A stretch of 64,000 bases of DNA. Origin: Halorubrum aethiopicum (GTDB taxonomy: Archaea; Halobacteriota; Halobacteria; Halobacteriales; Haloferacaceae). Within the stretch, counting starts at the first letter, position 1. Every line of letters starts with the position of its first letter. The position numbers and the translations under genes were made by a program. Below the pieces are notes generated by a model that saw only the letters and a program-made list of their open reading frames with translations, had not been told where the DNA came from and ran no database searches. Of this stretch, positions 1-8,334 are shown one piece after another. The DNA lies in the NCBI RefSeq assembly GCF_001542905.1, contig NZ_LOAJ01000001.1, positions 186,001 through 250,000 of the forward strand. Reading direction: 5' to 3'.

Positions 1-232
1 CGACGTTCGCGTCGCTCTCGTTCCGGGTCGCGGCCGCGCCGCCGCCGCCGAGACGGGCGTCGAGCCGCCGGACGAGCACGTAGACGGTTCCCGCGGCACC
101 GACGGCGACGCCGCCGTAGGCGACGAGCAGCGCCTCCGCGCCGAACCGGGCCTCGAGTATCGGCCCCGCCAGCCACGCGAACACGCAGACGCCGACGAGA
201 AACGCGGTGGCGAACGGAACGGCTCTGTCCAT
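1..232 (-). CDS. small membrane protein, C-terminus beyond window
   Basis: An open reading frame starts with ATG at 232 and runs leftward off the window edge, so only about 77 residues are visible. It begins MDRAVPFATAFLVGVCVFAW and shows two hydrophobic helices (about residues 6-25 and 33-57), followed by an Arg-rich turn and a Gly/Ala-rich stretch. It is transcribed divergently from rpl21e. I do not recognise a family; small two-helix proteins like this are common hypothetical proteins in haloarchaea. The start is supported by codon bias and by the membrane segment beginning directly after it. Confidence 0.55.
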   Translation of the reverse strand, partial: MDRAVPFATAFLVGVCVFAWLAGPILEARFGAEALLVAYGGVAVGAAGTVYVLVRRLDARLGGGGAAATRNESDANV

Positions 233-295
233 GGCTCGGATTCGGTCCGAGCGCTCAAAGCCGCGTCGCTCGCCGCTCGGGCGCGTAACGCACCA

Positions 296-303
296 TTTAT
301 AAC
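296..303 (+). promoter_or_regulatory. TATA-like box of the rpl21e-rpo4 operon
   Basis: tttataac lies about 30-37 bp upstream of the rpl21e ATG, the spacing expected for an archaeal TATA element with a very short leader. It would drive rpl21e and the tightly coupled rpo4. Confidence 0.55.
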
Positions 304-332
304 TGCGGCAGCGGAACCGTACCCCAACGACC

Positions 333-623
333 ATGCCGAGTTCCAATGGACCCCAGAAGGCCACTCGAGACAAGCTGTCGAACAAGCCGAGAGACCGCGG
401 AACCTCGCCGCCCCAGCGCGCGATCCAGGAGTTCGAGGAGGGCAGCCGAGTCCACCTCAAGATCGACCCGAGCGTCCAGGAGGGTCGCTTTCACCCCCGC
501 TTCGACGGCCGAACCGGCACCGTGATCGGCAAGCAGGGCGCGGCGTTCAAAGTCGAGATCACGGACGGCGGCAAGACCAAGACGCTCATCGTCCGCGCCG
601 CCCACATGAGCCGCCAGCAGTAA
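333..623 (+). CDS. rpl21e: 50S ribosomal protein L21e
   Basis: The 96-residue product is a component of the archaeal/eukaryotic large ribosomal subunit with an SH3-like barrel. The sequence shows the typical basic N-terminus ([15 protein letters not shown]) and the core [23 protein letters not shown]. Length and motif order match the family. The next gene starts 2 bp after the stop, so the two are certainly co-transcribed. This rpl21e-rpoF-DUF655-ksgA order is a conserved archaeal information-processing cluster. Confidence 0.97.
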   Translation: MPSSNGPQKATRDKLSNKPRDRGTSPPQRAIQEFEEGSRVHLKIDPSVQEGRFHPRFDGRTGTVIGKQGAAFKVEITDGGKTKTLIVRAAHMSRQQ

Positions 624-624
624 G

Positions 625-981
625 ATGACGATCTTCAAGGAGAAGCTCGACGAGGAGTACCTCACCACCGCGGAGGCGAAGGACATCCTCGGCGAGATCG
701 AGGCCGACCGCGCCGCCGACGAGGACCGCGAGCTCCGGTACGAGCTGGCCCGCGCGATCGAACACGTGAACCGGTTCGGCCACCTCGACGCCGAGGAGTC
801 CCGCGAACTCGTCGAGGAGCTTGCCGACCTCGAGCGGATCGACGTCCCGACCGCGGTCAAGATCGCCGACCTCCTTCCCGAGGACCGCACGGAGCTCCGC
901 TCCGTCTTCGCACAGGAGCGGTACTCGCTCGACGGCGAGGAGCTCGACGAGGTCCTCGACGTCGTCGCGAAGTACGCCTGA
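625..981 (+). CDS. rpo4: DNA-directed RNA polymerase subunit Rpo4 (RpoF)
   Basis: The 118-residue protein belongs to the Rpb4/RpoF family and forms the polymerase stalk with Rpo7. It is mostly helical with the family's N-terminal segment (YLTTAEAKDILGEIE) and the C-terminal HRDC-like helices (VPTAVKIADLLPEDRTELR and the following residues to 118). It starts 2 bp after rpl21e. Length is normal for archaeal Rpo4 and nothing is unusual. Confidence 0.94.
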   Translation: MTIFKEKLDEEYLTTAEAKDILGEIEADRAADEDRELRYELARAIEHVNRFGHLDAEESRELVEELADLERIDVPTAVKIADLLPEDRTELRSVFAQERYSLDGEELDEVLDVVAKYA

Positions 982-1071
982 GACGACGGATCGGCTGCGT
1001 CGCCCCGGTCGGTACCCGGCGTTTCCCCGACGGCAGCGGTTTTTTACCCCTCGGACGCGCACCCTGTTGGC

Positions 1072-1677
1072 ATGAGCGACCACTCGACGGACGCCGCCGA
1101 CGAGCGCGACTCGGCCCCCGAGGGCGGGACGGAGGAGCGCTCCGTCGCCGTCCTCCTCGACGTTCTCCCGAACGGCCGGCCCGACGACGGCCGACCGGGC
1201 TACCAGAAGTCCCCGGTCGCGTACGCGCTCGGCGAGCCGTCGTTCGGGCTGTACGAGCTGTCCCTCGAGGAGGACGCGGACGTCTCCGTGAGCGACCGGA
1301 TCGACCTCGACGGGCCGGCCGTCTCGCGGTACCGCAGGGTCGAGTTCGAGGACCTCACCCGGAACGCGGCCGCCGAGATCGAGTACGCCGTCGAGGCGAT
1401 CGTCGACGCGGACGAGCGCCGGTTCGTCGACTTCTACAACGAGGCGGAGCCGATCACGCTCCGGCTCCACCAGCTCAACCTCCTCCCCGGGATCGGCAAG
1501 AAGCTCCGGAACAGGGTCCTCGACGAGCGGAAGCGCGGCCCCTTCGAGAGCTTCGAGGAGGTGGAAGACCGGATCTCGGGGCTCCACAGCCCCCGCGAGG
1601 TGATCCTCGAACGGATCGTCGAGGAGATCCGCGAGGACGACCTGAAGTACCGGACGTTCGTCGACCGCGGGGAGTGA
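1072..1677 (+). CDS. DUF655 family protein (putative RNA/DNA-binding, HhH)
   Basis: The 201-residue protein matches the archaeal DUF655 family: an acidic N-terminal extension (1-22), an OB/S1-like segment, and a helix-hairpin-helix-like motif near residues 137-150 (LLPGIGKKLRNRVLDERKRG). It always travels with rpoF and ksgA in archaea, which suggests a role in ribosome or nucleic acid metabolism, but the activity is not established. A T-rich box (ttttttacc, near 1040) sits about 30 bp before the ATG, so it has its own promoter. Confidence 0.88.
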   Translation: MSDHSTDAADERDSAPEGGTEERSVAVLLDVLPNGRPDDGRPGYQKSPVAYALGEPSFGLYELSLEEDADVSVSDRIDLDGPAVSRYRRVEFEDLTRNAAAEIEYAVEAIVDADERRFVDFYNEAEPITLRLHQLNLLPGIGKKLRNRVLDERKRGPFESFEEVEDRISGLHSPREVILERIVEEIREDDLKYRTFVDRGE

Positions 1678-1761
1678 GGCGGGCTCCGGGGGCGGCACGG
1701 CGGCCCGCGCCCGACCGCGCCGAAACGGGACTTTTACCCCGAACCGACGTGTAGCGCGGCC

Positions 1762-2661
1762 ATGACCGATCGATCGGCGGGGGCCGCGGACGCGTACGGA
1801 ACCCGTGACCCCGACGCGCTCGCGCGGCGGGCGGGCACCCGCGCGGACCCCGACAACGATCAACACTTCCTCGTCGACGACCGGGTCCTCGACCGACTGC
1901 CGACGTATCTCCCGGAGGACGCGGACGCGAGCCACCTCCTCGAGGTCGGCGGCGGCGCTGGCGCGCTCACGGACCGGCTGCTCGCGGCGGCGGGCGCGAA
2001 CGACCCGGACCCCGCCGGCCGGGTGACCGTGATCGAGCGCGACCCACCGTTCGCGGCGTTCCTCCGCGAGGAGTTCGCCGACGCGGTCGAGTCGGGGACC
2101 CTCGAGGTGATCGAGGGGGACGCGCTGTCGGTCGATCTGCCCGCGTTCACCGCCTGCGTCGCGAACCTCCCGTACGGGATCTCCTCGGAGATCGCCTTCC
2201 GGCTCCTCCCCGAGAAGCGGCCGCTCGTGTTGACCTTCCAGGCGGAGTTCGCCGACCGGATGGTCGCGTCGGCCGGCGAGTCCGAGTACGGCCGGCTCTC
2301 CGTGTCCGCACAGCACTACGCGGACCTCGAGGTCGTAGAGCGGATCCCCAAGGAGGCGTTCGACCCCCAACCGGCCGTCGAGAGCGCGGTCGTCCGGTGT
2401 ACGCCGCGGGACCCCGACTACGAGGTCGGCGACGAGGCGTTCTTCCTGCGGTTCGTGAAGGCGCTTTTCACCCAGCGGCGCAAGACGGTCCGGAACGCGA
2501 TCCGCAACACGGCGCACATCTCGGGGCTCGACCGGCCCGACGCGGTCGTCGACGCGGCGGCGGAGGACCTGCTCTCCCGGCGACCGGGGACGCTCGACCC
2601 CCCGGCGTTCGCGGCGTTGGCCGAACTCGCCCGCGAGCACGGGTCGCCGGCGGAGGCGTGA
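1762..2661 (+). CDS. ksgA: 16S rRNA (adenine-N6)-dimethyltransferase KsgA/Dim1
   Basis: The product dimethylates two adjacent adenines in the 3' terminal hairpin of 16S rRNA using SAM, late in small-subunit assembly. In 299 residues the family signatures are clear: QHFLVD (34-39), SAM motif I EVGGGAG (61-67), acidic loop IERD (91-94), and catalytic motif IV NLPYG (135-139). The C-terminal helical domain contains FTQRRKTVRNAIRN. An extended acidic N-terminus is normal for haloarchaea. A cttttacccc box lies near 1731, about 30 bp upstream. It closes the conserved rpl21e cluster. Confidence 0.96.
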   Translation: MTDRSAGAADAYGTRDPDALARRAGTRADPDNDQHFLVDDRVLDRLPTYLPEDADASHLLEVGGGAGALTDRLLAAAGANDPDPAGRVTVIERDPPFAAFLREEFADAVESGTLEVIEGDALSVDLPAFTACVANLPYGISSEIAFRLLPEKRPLVLTFQAEFADRMVASAGESEYGRLSVSAQHYADLEVVERIPKEAFDPQPAVESAVVRCTPRDPDYEVGDEAFFLRFVKALFTQRRKTVRNAIRNTAHISGLDRPDAVVDAAAEDLLSRRPGTLDPPAFAALAELAREHGSPAEA

Positions 2662-2712
2662 GACGATGACCGACCGGACTCGAACCGAACGGTATCGGAC
2701 CGGAGGCGACCG

Positions 2713-3870
2713 ATGACGGCCGGAGCGGAGACCCTCGTCGGCGTGCTCGCCGACGTCGAGCGCCTCGTGAGCGGGAACGCCCGGCGCATTCTGATCAGCG
2801 CGGCGATCCTCGCGGTCGTTGTCGGCAGCAGGCTGGTCGTCGGACGGGTGAAACGACGGGAGGAGGAGCTCTCCTCGAAACAGCGGCTCGCGCTCTCGAC
2901 GGCCGTCGCCGGGACCACCGCCGCGGGGGTGCTCTCGCTTCTCGTCGTCTGGGAGCGCAGCGGGGCGCTCGTCGACGCGTTCCAGTCGGCCGCGATCGCG
3001 GACCAGCTGTCGAACGTCGTGCTCGCGGTGATCCTGCTCGCGAGCGCCTACGCGGTCACCGACTTCCTCGGGGGCGTGATCCGCGAGCTCTCCGTCGAGA
3101 GCACGGCGATCTCCGAACACCAGGAGGAGGTGCTCCGACGGATCGTCCAGTTGACCGTGTACACCCTCGTCGGGCTCGTGACCATCGGGCTCTTCACCGA
3201 CAACGTCGGCAGCCTCCTCGTCGGGGCGGGGTTCCTCGGGATCGTGATCGGGATGGCCGCGAGACAGACGCTCGGGGCCGTCCTCGCCGGGTTCGTGCTG
3301 ATGTTCTCGCGCCCCTTCGAGGTGGGCGACTGGGTGTCGATCGGCGAGCACGAGGGGACGGTCACGGAGATATCGATCATCAGCACGCGGCTCCGCTCGT
3401 TCGACGGGGAGGTCGTGACGCTTCCCAACGACGAGGTGCGCGCCGGCGCGGTCATCGACCGGTCGCGGCGCAACCGGCTCCGGATCGAGGTCGAGGTCGG
3501 CGTCGACTACGCGACCGACCTCGACCGGGCGACGGAGGTCGTCGAGGAGGCGGTCTCGGGGCTGGACGGGGTGGCTCGAATGCCCCAGCCGGACGTCGTG
3601 ACGAAGCGGTTCGCCGACTCGGCGGTCGTCTTCGGCGTCCGCTACTGGATCACGAACCCGAGCATGCGCAAGCGCTGGCGGACCCAGACCGCGGTCATGA
3701 GCGCGATCAAGACCGCGTTCGAGGAGGAGGGGATCACGATCCCCTTCCCGCAGCAGACGCTCTCGAGCCGCACGAAGGGGGCCGACGCCGAGATGGAGGC
3801 CAGGATCGGCGGTGCCGCCGAGGGCGAACCCACGCCCGCCAAGGGATCCGACGGCTCGGAGGGATCGTGA
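2713..3870 (+). CDS. MscS-family mechanosensitive ion channel
   Basis: The 385-residue protein would sit in the cytoplasmic membrane and release osmolytes on hypo-osmotic shock. Hydrophobic helices lie at about 24-44, 61-80, 99-120 and 134-163. The Gly/Ala-rich pore helix is at 167-198 (GFLGIVIGMAARQTLGAVLA), followed by the MscS beta domain starting at PFEVGDWV. A C-terminal low-complexity tail is acidic. The stop overlaps the GTG start of the next gene, implying translational coupling. Confidence 0.92.
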   Translation: MTAGAETLVGVLADVERLVSGNARRILISAAILAVVVGSRLVVGRVKRREEELSSKQRLALSTAVAGTTAAGVLSLLVVWERSGALVDAFQSAAIADQLSNVVLAVILLASAYAVTDFLGGVIRELSVESTAISEHQEEVLRRIVQLTVYTLVGLVTIGLFTDNVGSLLVGAGFLGIVIGMAARQTLGAVLAGFVLMFSRPFEVGDWVSIGEHEGTVTEISIISTRLRSFDGEVVTLPNDEVRAGAVIDRSRRNRLRIEVEVGVDYATDLDRATEVVEEAVSGLDGVARMPQPDVVTKRFADSAVVFGVRYWITNPSMRKRWRTQTAVMSAIKTAFEEEGITIPFPQQTLSSRTKGADAEMEARIGGAAEGEPTPAKGSDGSEGS

Positions 3871-4433
3871 ACCGCCTCGACCGCGACGGGCCGACGGTGT
3901 ATCAGCCCGCCGAGGACTCCGGACTGTTGGCCGAGGCGGCCCTCGAGACCGCACACGGCCGCGTGCTGGAGGTCGGTACCGGCTCCGGCTGGGTCGCCGA
4001 ACGCGTCGCGGCGGAGCGCGGACTCCGCGTCGTGGGCAGCGACCGCAACCCCCACGCGGCGCGGGAGGCGCGCGGTCGCGGCGTGGAGGCGGTCGTCGCC
4101 GACCTGCTCGACCCGTTCCGCGCCGACGCGTTCGACACGGTGTGTTTCAACCCGCCGTACCTCCCGACCGACCCCGAAAACGAGTGGGACGACTGGATGG
4201 AGCGCGCGCTCTCGGGCGGCGAGTCCGGACGGGAGCTCATCGAGCCGTTCCTCGACGACGTGGGTCGGGTGCTCGCGCCCGACGGCGTCGTCCTCCTGCT
4301 CGTCTCCTCGCTCACGGGGTACGAGGAGGTGCTGGCGCTGGTCGAGGCGGCCGGCTTCGGCCACGAGGTCGCGGTCGAGGAGTCGTTCCCGTTCGAGACG
4401 CTCAGCGTGTTGCGGCTCGAACGACGCGTCTGA
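3867..4433 (+). CDS. HemK2/Mtq2-type protein methyltransferase
   Basis: This 188-residue SAM-dependent methyltransferase carries motif I EVGTGSGWV (35-43) and the catalytic NPPY (95-98) that marks glutamine/adenine N-methyltransferases. Archaeal HemK2 relatives methylate the Gln of the GGQ loop in release factor aRF1; that substrate is inferred from the family. The GTG start at 3867 overlaps the mscS stop by 4 bp. Its 3' end overlaps the convergent cobalamin-binding gene by about 30 bp. RsmC-like activity is a less likely alternative. Confidence 0.85.
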   Translation: MNRLDRDGPTVYQPAEDSGLLAEAALETAHGRVLEVGTGSGWVAERVAAERGLRVVGSDRNPHAAREARGRGVEAVVADLLDPFRADAFDTVCFNPPYLPTDPENEWDDWMERALSGGESGRELIEPFLDDVGRVLAPDGVVLLLVSSLTGYEEVLALVEAAGFGHEVAVEESFPFETLSVLRLERRV

Positions 4434-5349
4434 CCCTCGCGTCGTCGCCGGTTCCATCCGCCTCGAACCGGTCCGGGTGGATCAGGGCCGCGAGCGCCTC
4501 CAGCGTGTCGACGACGCGGTGGCTGTGGCGGTTCAGGTAGGCGGTGCCGTCCATCGCGAACACCCGTCCCTCCCGCACCGCGGCCACCTCGTCGAGCGAC
4601 TCGCGGTCCAGCAGGTCGCGCGCCCGTCCGTGAGCCTCGTCGACGTCGGCGCTACAGGGGCCGACGACGAGCACCTCCGGGTCGAACGCGCGTAACTCGT
4701 CCGGGTCGACCTTGCGCGACCGCTCGCCGGCCGCCACGAGGCCGGGCTCGCCGCCGGCGAGGCGGACCAGGCCGGGGATCCAGAGCCCGCCGTGGCGGAT
4801 CGGGTCCGTCCAGTCGAGGACGGCGACGCGAGGGGGGTTTCCGGCGGGTCGATCGCCCGCGTCGTTCGTCCCCGCGGTTCCGCCCGGAACCGCGTCGACG
4901 ACGGCGTCGATGCGGGTCTCGAGGTTGGCGCGCAGGTCGGCCGCCGCGTCCGGGCGACCGACCGCCCCGCCGATCCGCTCGACGTTCGCGAGCACGTCCG
5001 CGAGGTCGTCGGCGTGGACGTCGAGCACCGCGGCGTCGAGGTCGAGCCGCTCGACCGCCCGGCGGGCGAGGCCGGCGTCGAGCGCGCAGACGGCACAGAC
5101 GCCCTGCGTGAGGATCGCGTCCGGGTCGGCCGCGGCGAGCGCGTCGCCGTCGAGGTAGTAGGTGTCGTCGTGGACGGCGATCCGGTCGATCCCGTCGGGA
5201 TCGCTCTCGAGGTCGCGAACGAGTCCGGTGAGCGTCGGCCGGGCGGCCGCCGCCGGCGGGTGATCGCACTGGTGGGAGACCGCGGCGGGCGTGACGCCGA
5301 GCGCCGCCGCGACCTCCGTCGCCGAGGGGAAAAGCGAGACGACGGACAT
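4402..5349 (-). CDS. cobalamin-binding protein (BtuF-like, helical-backbone metal receptor)
   Basis: The 315-residue protein starts MSVVSLFPSATEVAAALGV, a typical start for BtuF-like periplasmic-binding folds, and contains VSHQCDHP and TQGVCAVCA motifs seen in the cytosolic cobalamin-binding subfamily. I chose ATG 5349 over an upstream start at 5439 because the family motif begins there and a box (rev. cccttagta) lies about 25 bp upstream. There is no signal peptide or lipobox, so it is probably cytoplasmic rather than an ABC-transporter receptor. No transporter genes are adjacent. Confidence 0.85.
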   Translation of the reverse strand: MSVVSLFPSATEVAAALGVTPAAVSHQCDHPPAAAARPTLTGLVRDLESDPDGIDRIAVHDDTYYLDGDALAAADPDAILTQGVCAVCALDAGLARRAVERLDLDAAVLDVHADDLADVLANVERIGGAVGRPDAAADLRANLETRIDAVVDAVPGGTAGTNDAGDRPAGNPPRVAVLDWTDPIRHGGLWIPGLVRLAGGEPGLVAAGERSRKVDPDELRAFDPEVLVVGPCSADVDEAHGRARDLLDRESLDEVAAVREGRVFAMDGTAYLNRHSHRVVDTLEALAALIHPDRFEADGTGDDARVRRVVRAATR

Positions 5350-5439
5350 GGATCGCGGTTCGACGCGACGCGTACTAAGGGTTCGGCTCCGATCTCCCCG
5401 ATCGATGGGATAACCGAGAAGCATGAAACAGGTTCGCAA

Positions 5440-5448
5440 ATATTATAC
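5440..5448 (+). promoter_or_regulatory. TATA-like box of the methionine synthase pair
   Basis: An AT-rich stretch (aaatattatac) in otherwise GC-rich DNA is centred about 28 bp upstream of ATG 5472, the spacing of a leaderless haloarchaeal promoter. No riboswitch-like structure is evident in the short leader. Confidence 0.5.
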
Positions 5449-5471
5449 AACGGCATATCTAACGCTCGGTG

Positions 5472-6485
5472 ATGACTGAACGAGTCGCGGCCACGCCGGG
5501 GATCTATCCGCTCCCGGACTGGGCGAAAGGGACGCTCTCGGACCTGAAGGGCCACCAGAAGGGCGACCTCCTGAGCGGCGACGAGGGAGGGGAGATCGCC
5601 GAAACATACGACGAGGTCCGCGCGGAGTTCGTCGACGACCAGCTCGAGGCCGGCCTCGACCGCGTCGTCGAGGGAGAGGGCCGCTGGGACGACATGATCG
5701 CGCACCCGCTGACGGTCCACGAGAGCGTCGAGACCGGCGGGATCGTGCGGTACTACGACAACAACAACTTCTACCGCGACCCGCGCGTCGTCGACGACCT
5801 CGGCTTCTCCGGCGACGTCGCCGCCGAACTGGAGGCGGCCGCGGACCTGATCGCCGGGACGGACGCCGGCGACGCCCCGCTCGCGGCGACGCTGCCCGGC
5901 CCGTACTCGCTCGCGACGCTCGCGACCGACGAGCACTACGGCGACGAGGGGGCGTTCCAGGCGGCGATCGCCGACTTCCTCGCCGGCGAACTCGAGGCGT
6001 TCCCCGCCCACGAGACGCTGTTCCTCCTCGAGCCGTCGCTGGTGACGAACCCGCCGGCGGACGGGACGGAGGAGCGGGCGACCGACGCGATCGCGACCGT
6101 CGCCGGCGCGACGGACGCCGACGTGGTCGTCCAGACCTACTGGGGCGCGCTCGACGAGAAGCTGTACGCCCACCTCGTCGACGAGGCGGACGCGGACGCG
6201 CTCGGGCTCGACCTGGTCGCCGGCGACCGCGACGACACCGTGTACAACGTCCAGGAGTACGGCGCGACCGACTCGGTCTCGCTCGGGCTCGTCGACGGCC
6301 AGAACACCCTGATCGAGGAGCCGGAGACGGTCGCCGAGCGCGTCGAGTGGTTCGAGGGACAGGTCCCGGCCGCCGACTTCGAGACGACCTACCTGACGCC
6401 GAACACCGAGCTGTTCTACCTGCCGGAGAACAAGTACCGCGCGAAGCTGAACGCGCTCGCCGCCGCCACGGAGGTGTTAGAGTAA
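5472..6485 (+). CDS. MetE-like methyltransferase, N-terminal-type half (no zinc site)
   Basis: The 337-residue protein is a UROD/MetE-type TIM barrel resembling 5-methyltetrahydropteroyltriglutamate-homocysteine methyltransferase. Haloarchaea keep two adjacent copies of this fold; this one lacks the His-x-Cys and later Cys zinc ligands that the downstream copy has, so it is more likely a partner or non-zinc paralog than the catalytic subunit. GTG 5469 is immediately upstream; I prefer ATG 5472. The stop overlaps the next ATG by one base (taATG), so the two genes are translationally coupled. Confidence 0.82.
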   Translation: MTERVAATPGIYPLPDWAKGTLSDLKGHQKGDLLSGDEGGEIAETYDEVRAEFVDDQLEAGLDRVVEGEGRWDDMIAHPLTVHESVETGGIVRYYDNNNFYRDPRVVDDLGFSGDVAAELEAAADLIAGTDAGDAPLAATLPGPYSLATLATDEHYGDEGAFQAAIADFLAGELEAFPAHETLFLLEPSLVTNPPADGTEERATDAIATVAGATDADVVVQTYWGALDEKLYAHLVDEADADALGLDLVAGDRDDTVYNVQEYGATDSVSLGLVDGQNTLIEEPETVAERVEWFEGQVPAADFETTYLTPNTELFYLPENKYRAKLNALAAATEVLE

Positions 6486-7558
6486 TGGTCCGCAACCCGT
6501 CCGCCAACCGCGCCCAGTTCCGCCCGACCGACCACCCGAACGAGTCGTTCCTGCTCACGACCGTCGTCGGCTCCTACCCGAAGCCGAAGTGGCTGAACCG
6601 CGCGGACGAACTCGTCGAGGATCCCGACTCGAAGTTCGACGACGACGACCTCGAGGAGGCCCACGACGACGCCTGCCGGCTGATCACCCACGAGCACGAG
6701 CGCGCCGGCCTCGACACCGTCGTCGACGGCGAGATGCGCCGCAACGAGATGGTCGAGTTCTTCGCCGAGCGCATCGACGGCTACGAGTTCAACGGGCCGG
6801 TAAAGGTGTGGGGTCACAACTACTTCGACAAGCCGAGCGTCGTCGAGGACGTCGCCTACGACGAGCCGTGGCTCGTCGACGAGTTCGCGTTCACCACGAA
6901 CGTCGCCGAGAGGCCGGTGAAGGTCCCGATCACGGGGCCGTACACGCTCGGCTTCTGGGCGTTCAACGAGGCGTACCCCTCCACCGAGGAGCTCGTGTAC
7001 GACCTCGCGGACCTCGTGAACGAGGAGATCGAGAAGCTCGTGGAGGCGGGCGCGCGCTACGTCCAGATCGACGAGCCCGCGCTGGCGACGACGCCGGAGG
7101 ACCACGCCATCGTCGGCGAGGCGCTCGACCGGATCGTCTCGGGCATCGACGAGGACGTGCGGATCGGCCTCCACGTCTGTTACGGCGACTACTCGCGGAT
7201 CTACCCCGAGATCAACGACTTCCCGATAGACGAGTTCGACGTGGAGCTGTGTAACGGCGACTACGAGCAGATCCCGACGTTCCAGGATCCCGAGTTCGAG
7301 CCCGACCTCGCGCTCGGCGTCGTCGACGCCCACACCGCCGAGATCGAGCCGGTCGAGGAGATCAAAGCGAACATCCGCCAGGGCCTGCGCGTCGTTCCCC
7401 CCGAGAAGCTGACGATCTCGCCCGACTGCGGGCTGAAGCTGCTGCCCCGCGAGATCGCCTACGGCAAGACCGAGAACATGGTCGAGGCCGCCCGGCAGGT
7501 CGAAGCCGAGATCGACGCCGGCGAGATCGACCTCGACGCGCCGCTCGCCGACGACTGA
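6485..7558 (+). CDS. methionine synthase, cobalamin-independent type (MetE C-terminal domain)
   Basis: This 357-residue enzyme should transfer a methyl group to homocysteine to make methionine. It has the conserved core: QIDEPAL (203-209) and zinc ligands H230, C232 (LHVCYGDY) and C315 (SPDCGLK). At 357 residues it is half the size of bacterial MetE, corresponding to the catalytic half, as in archaeal MetE. The methyl donor in archaea is uncertain and may be a methylated corrinoid or pterin. Start ATG 6485 overlaps the upstream stop; an in-frame extension to 6347 lies inside the upstream gene and is rejected. Confidence 0.88.
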   Translation: MVRNPSANRAQFRPTDHPNESFLLTTVVGSYPKPKWLNRADELVEDPDSKFDDDDLEEAHDDACRLITHEHERAGLDTVVDGEMRRNEMVEFFAERIDGYEFNGPVKVWGHNYFDKPSVVEDVAYDEPWLVDEFAFTTNVAERPVKVPITGPYTLGFWAFNEAYPSTEELVYDLADLVNEEIEKLVEAGARYVQIDEPALATTPEDHAIVGEALDRIVSGIDEDVRIGLHVCYGDYSRIYPEINDFPIDEFDVELCNGDYEQIPTFQDPEFEPDLALGVVDAHTAEIEPVEEIKANIRQGLRVVPPEKLTISPDCGLKLLPREIAYGKTENMVEAARQVEAEIDAGEIDLDAPLADD

Positions 7559-7690
7559 GCGGTCGGGTCGGGGAGCGGTCGCCCGTCGGGGTCCGACGCC
7601 GATCCCGACGCTATCTCTCGATTCCACCCCAGTCACCCGATCACACCACCGTTACCACGCGTTTATGCGGGGCGAGCCCGTGTCTCCGAC

Positions 7691-8278
7691 ATGGCAAACG
7701 TCATCGTCGTCGGCGGCGGCCCCGCCGGCCTGAGCGCAGCCCTCTTCACGGCAAAGAACGGTCTCGAGACGGCGGTCTTCGACACCGACGGCACGTGGAT
7801 GCACAAGGCCCACCTGTTCAACTACCCCGGCATCGGGTCGGTCGACGGCAGCCTCCTCGTCGACACGATGCGGGACCAGGCCGACGACTTCGGCGTCGAG
7901 CGTCACCAGGGCGTCGAGGTGACCGGCGTCGAGGAGAGCGAGGACGGCTTCGTCGTCTCGACCGCCGAGGAGGAGTACGACGCCGACTACGTCGTGCTCG
8001 CGACCGGCGCGAGCCGCGACCTCGCCGAGGAGCTCGGCTGTGACCTCTCCGAGGACGACACGGTCGACGTCGGCGTGAACATGGAGACCTCCGTGGAGGA
8101 CGCCTACGCGACGGGCGCGATGGTCCGCGCCGAGGAGTGGCAGGCGGTCATCTCCGCCGGCGACGGCGCGGCGGCCGCGCTCAACGTCCTCTCGAAGGAG
8201 AAGGGCGAACACTACCACGACTTCGACGTGCCCGCCGACGCCGAGCGCGTGCTCGGCTCGCTCGTCGACGAGGAGTAG
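7691..8278 (+). CDS. short FAD-dependent thioredoxin-reductase-like protein
   Basis: The 195-residue protein has the N-terminal dinucleotide-binding motif GGGPAGLSAA (8-17) and the C-terminal FAD-contact region (VEDAYATGAMV near 139, then a Gly/Ala stretch), as in TrxB. It is about 110 residues shorter than thioredoxin reductase: the NADPH-binding domain and its CxxC redox pair are absent, with the two FAD halves joined directly. Such short relatives are widespread in haloarchaea; the electron partner is unknown. A gtttatgc box lies about 30 bp upstream (7661). Confidence 0.82.
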   Translation: MANVIVVGGGPAGLSAALFTAKNGLETAVFDTDGTWMHKAHLFNYPGIGSVDGSLLVDTMRDQADDFGVERHQGVEVTGVEESEDGFVVSTAEEEYDADYVVLATGASRDLAEELGCDLSEDDTVDVGVNMETSVEDAYATGAMVRAEEWQAVISAGDGAAAALNVLSKEKGEHYHDFDVPADAERVLGSLVDEE

Positions 8279-8334
8279 CGCGGCCGAGTTCCGCCGTCCG
8301 TTTTCTTAAGTCCCCCGCGGCGCAGCCGATCGGT

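Noticed and set aside
586-3954. A 1122-codon open frame on the minus strand across rpl21e cluster
   Set aside because: It is antisense to five well-supported genes. Long antisense frames are common in GC-rich haloarchaeal DNA, and its composition (Arg/Leu/Val with no known domain) is that of a shadow frame.
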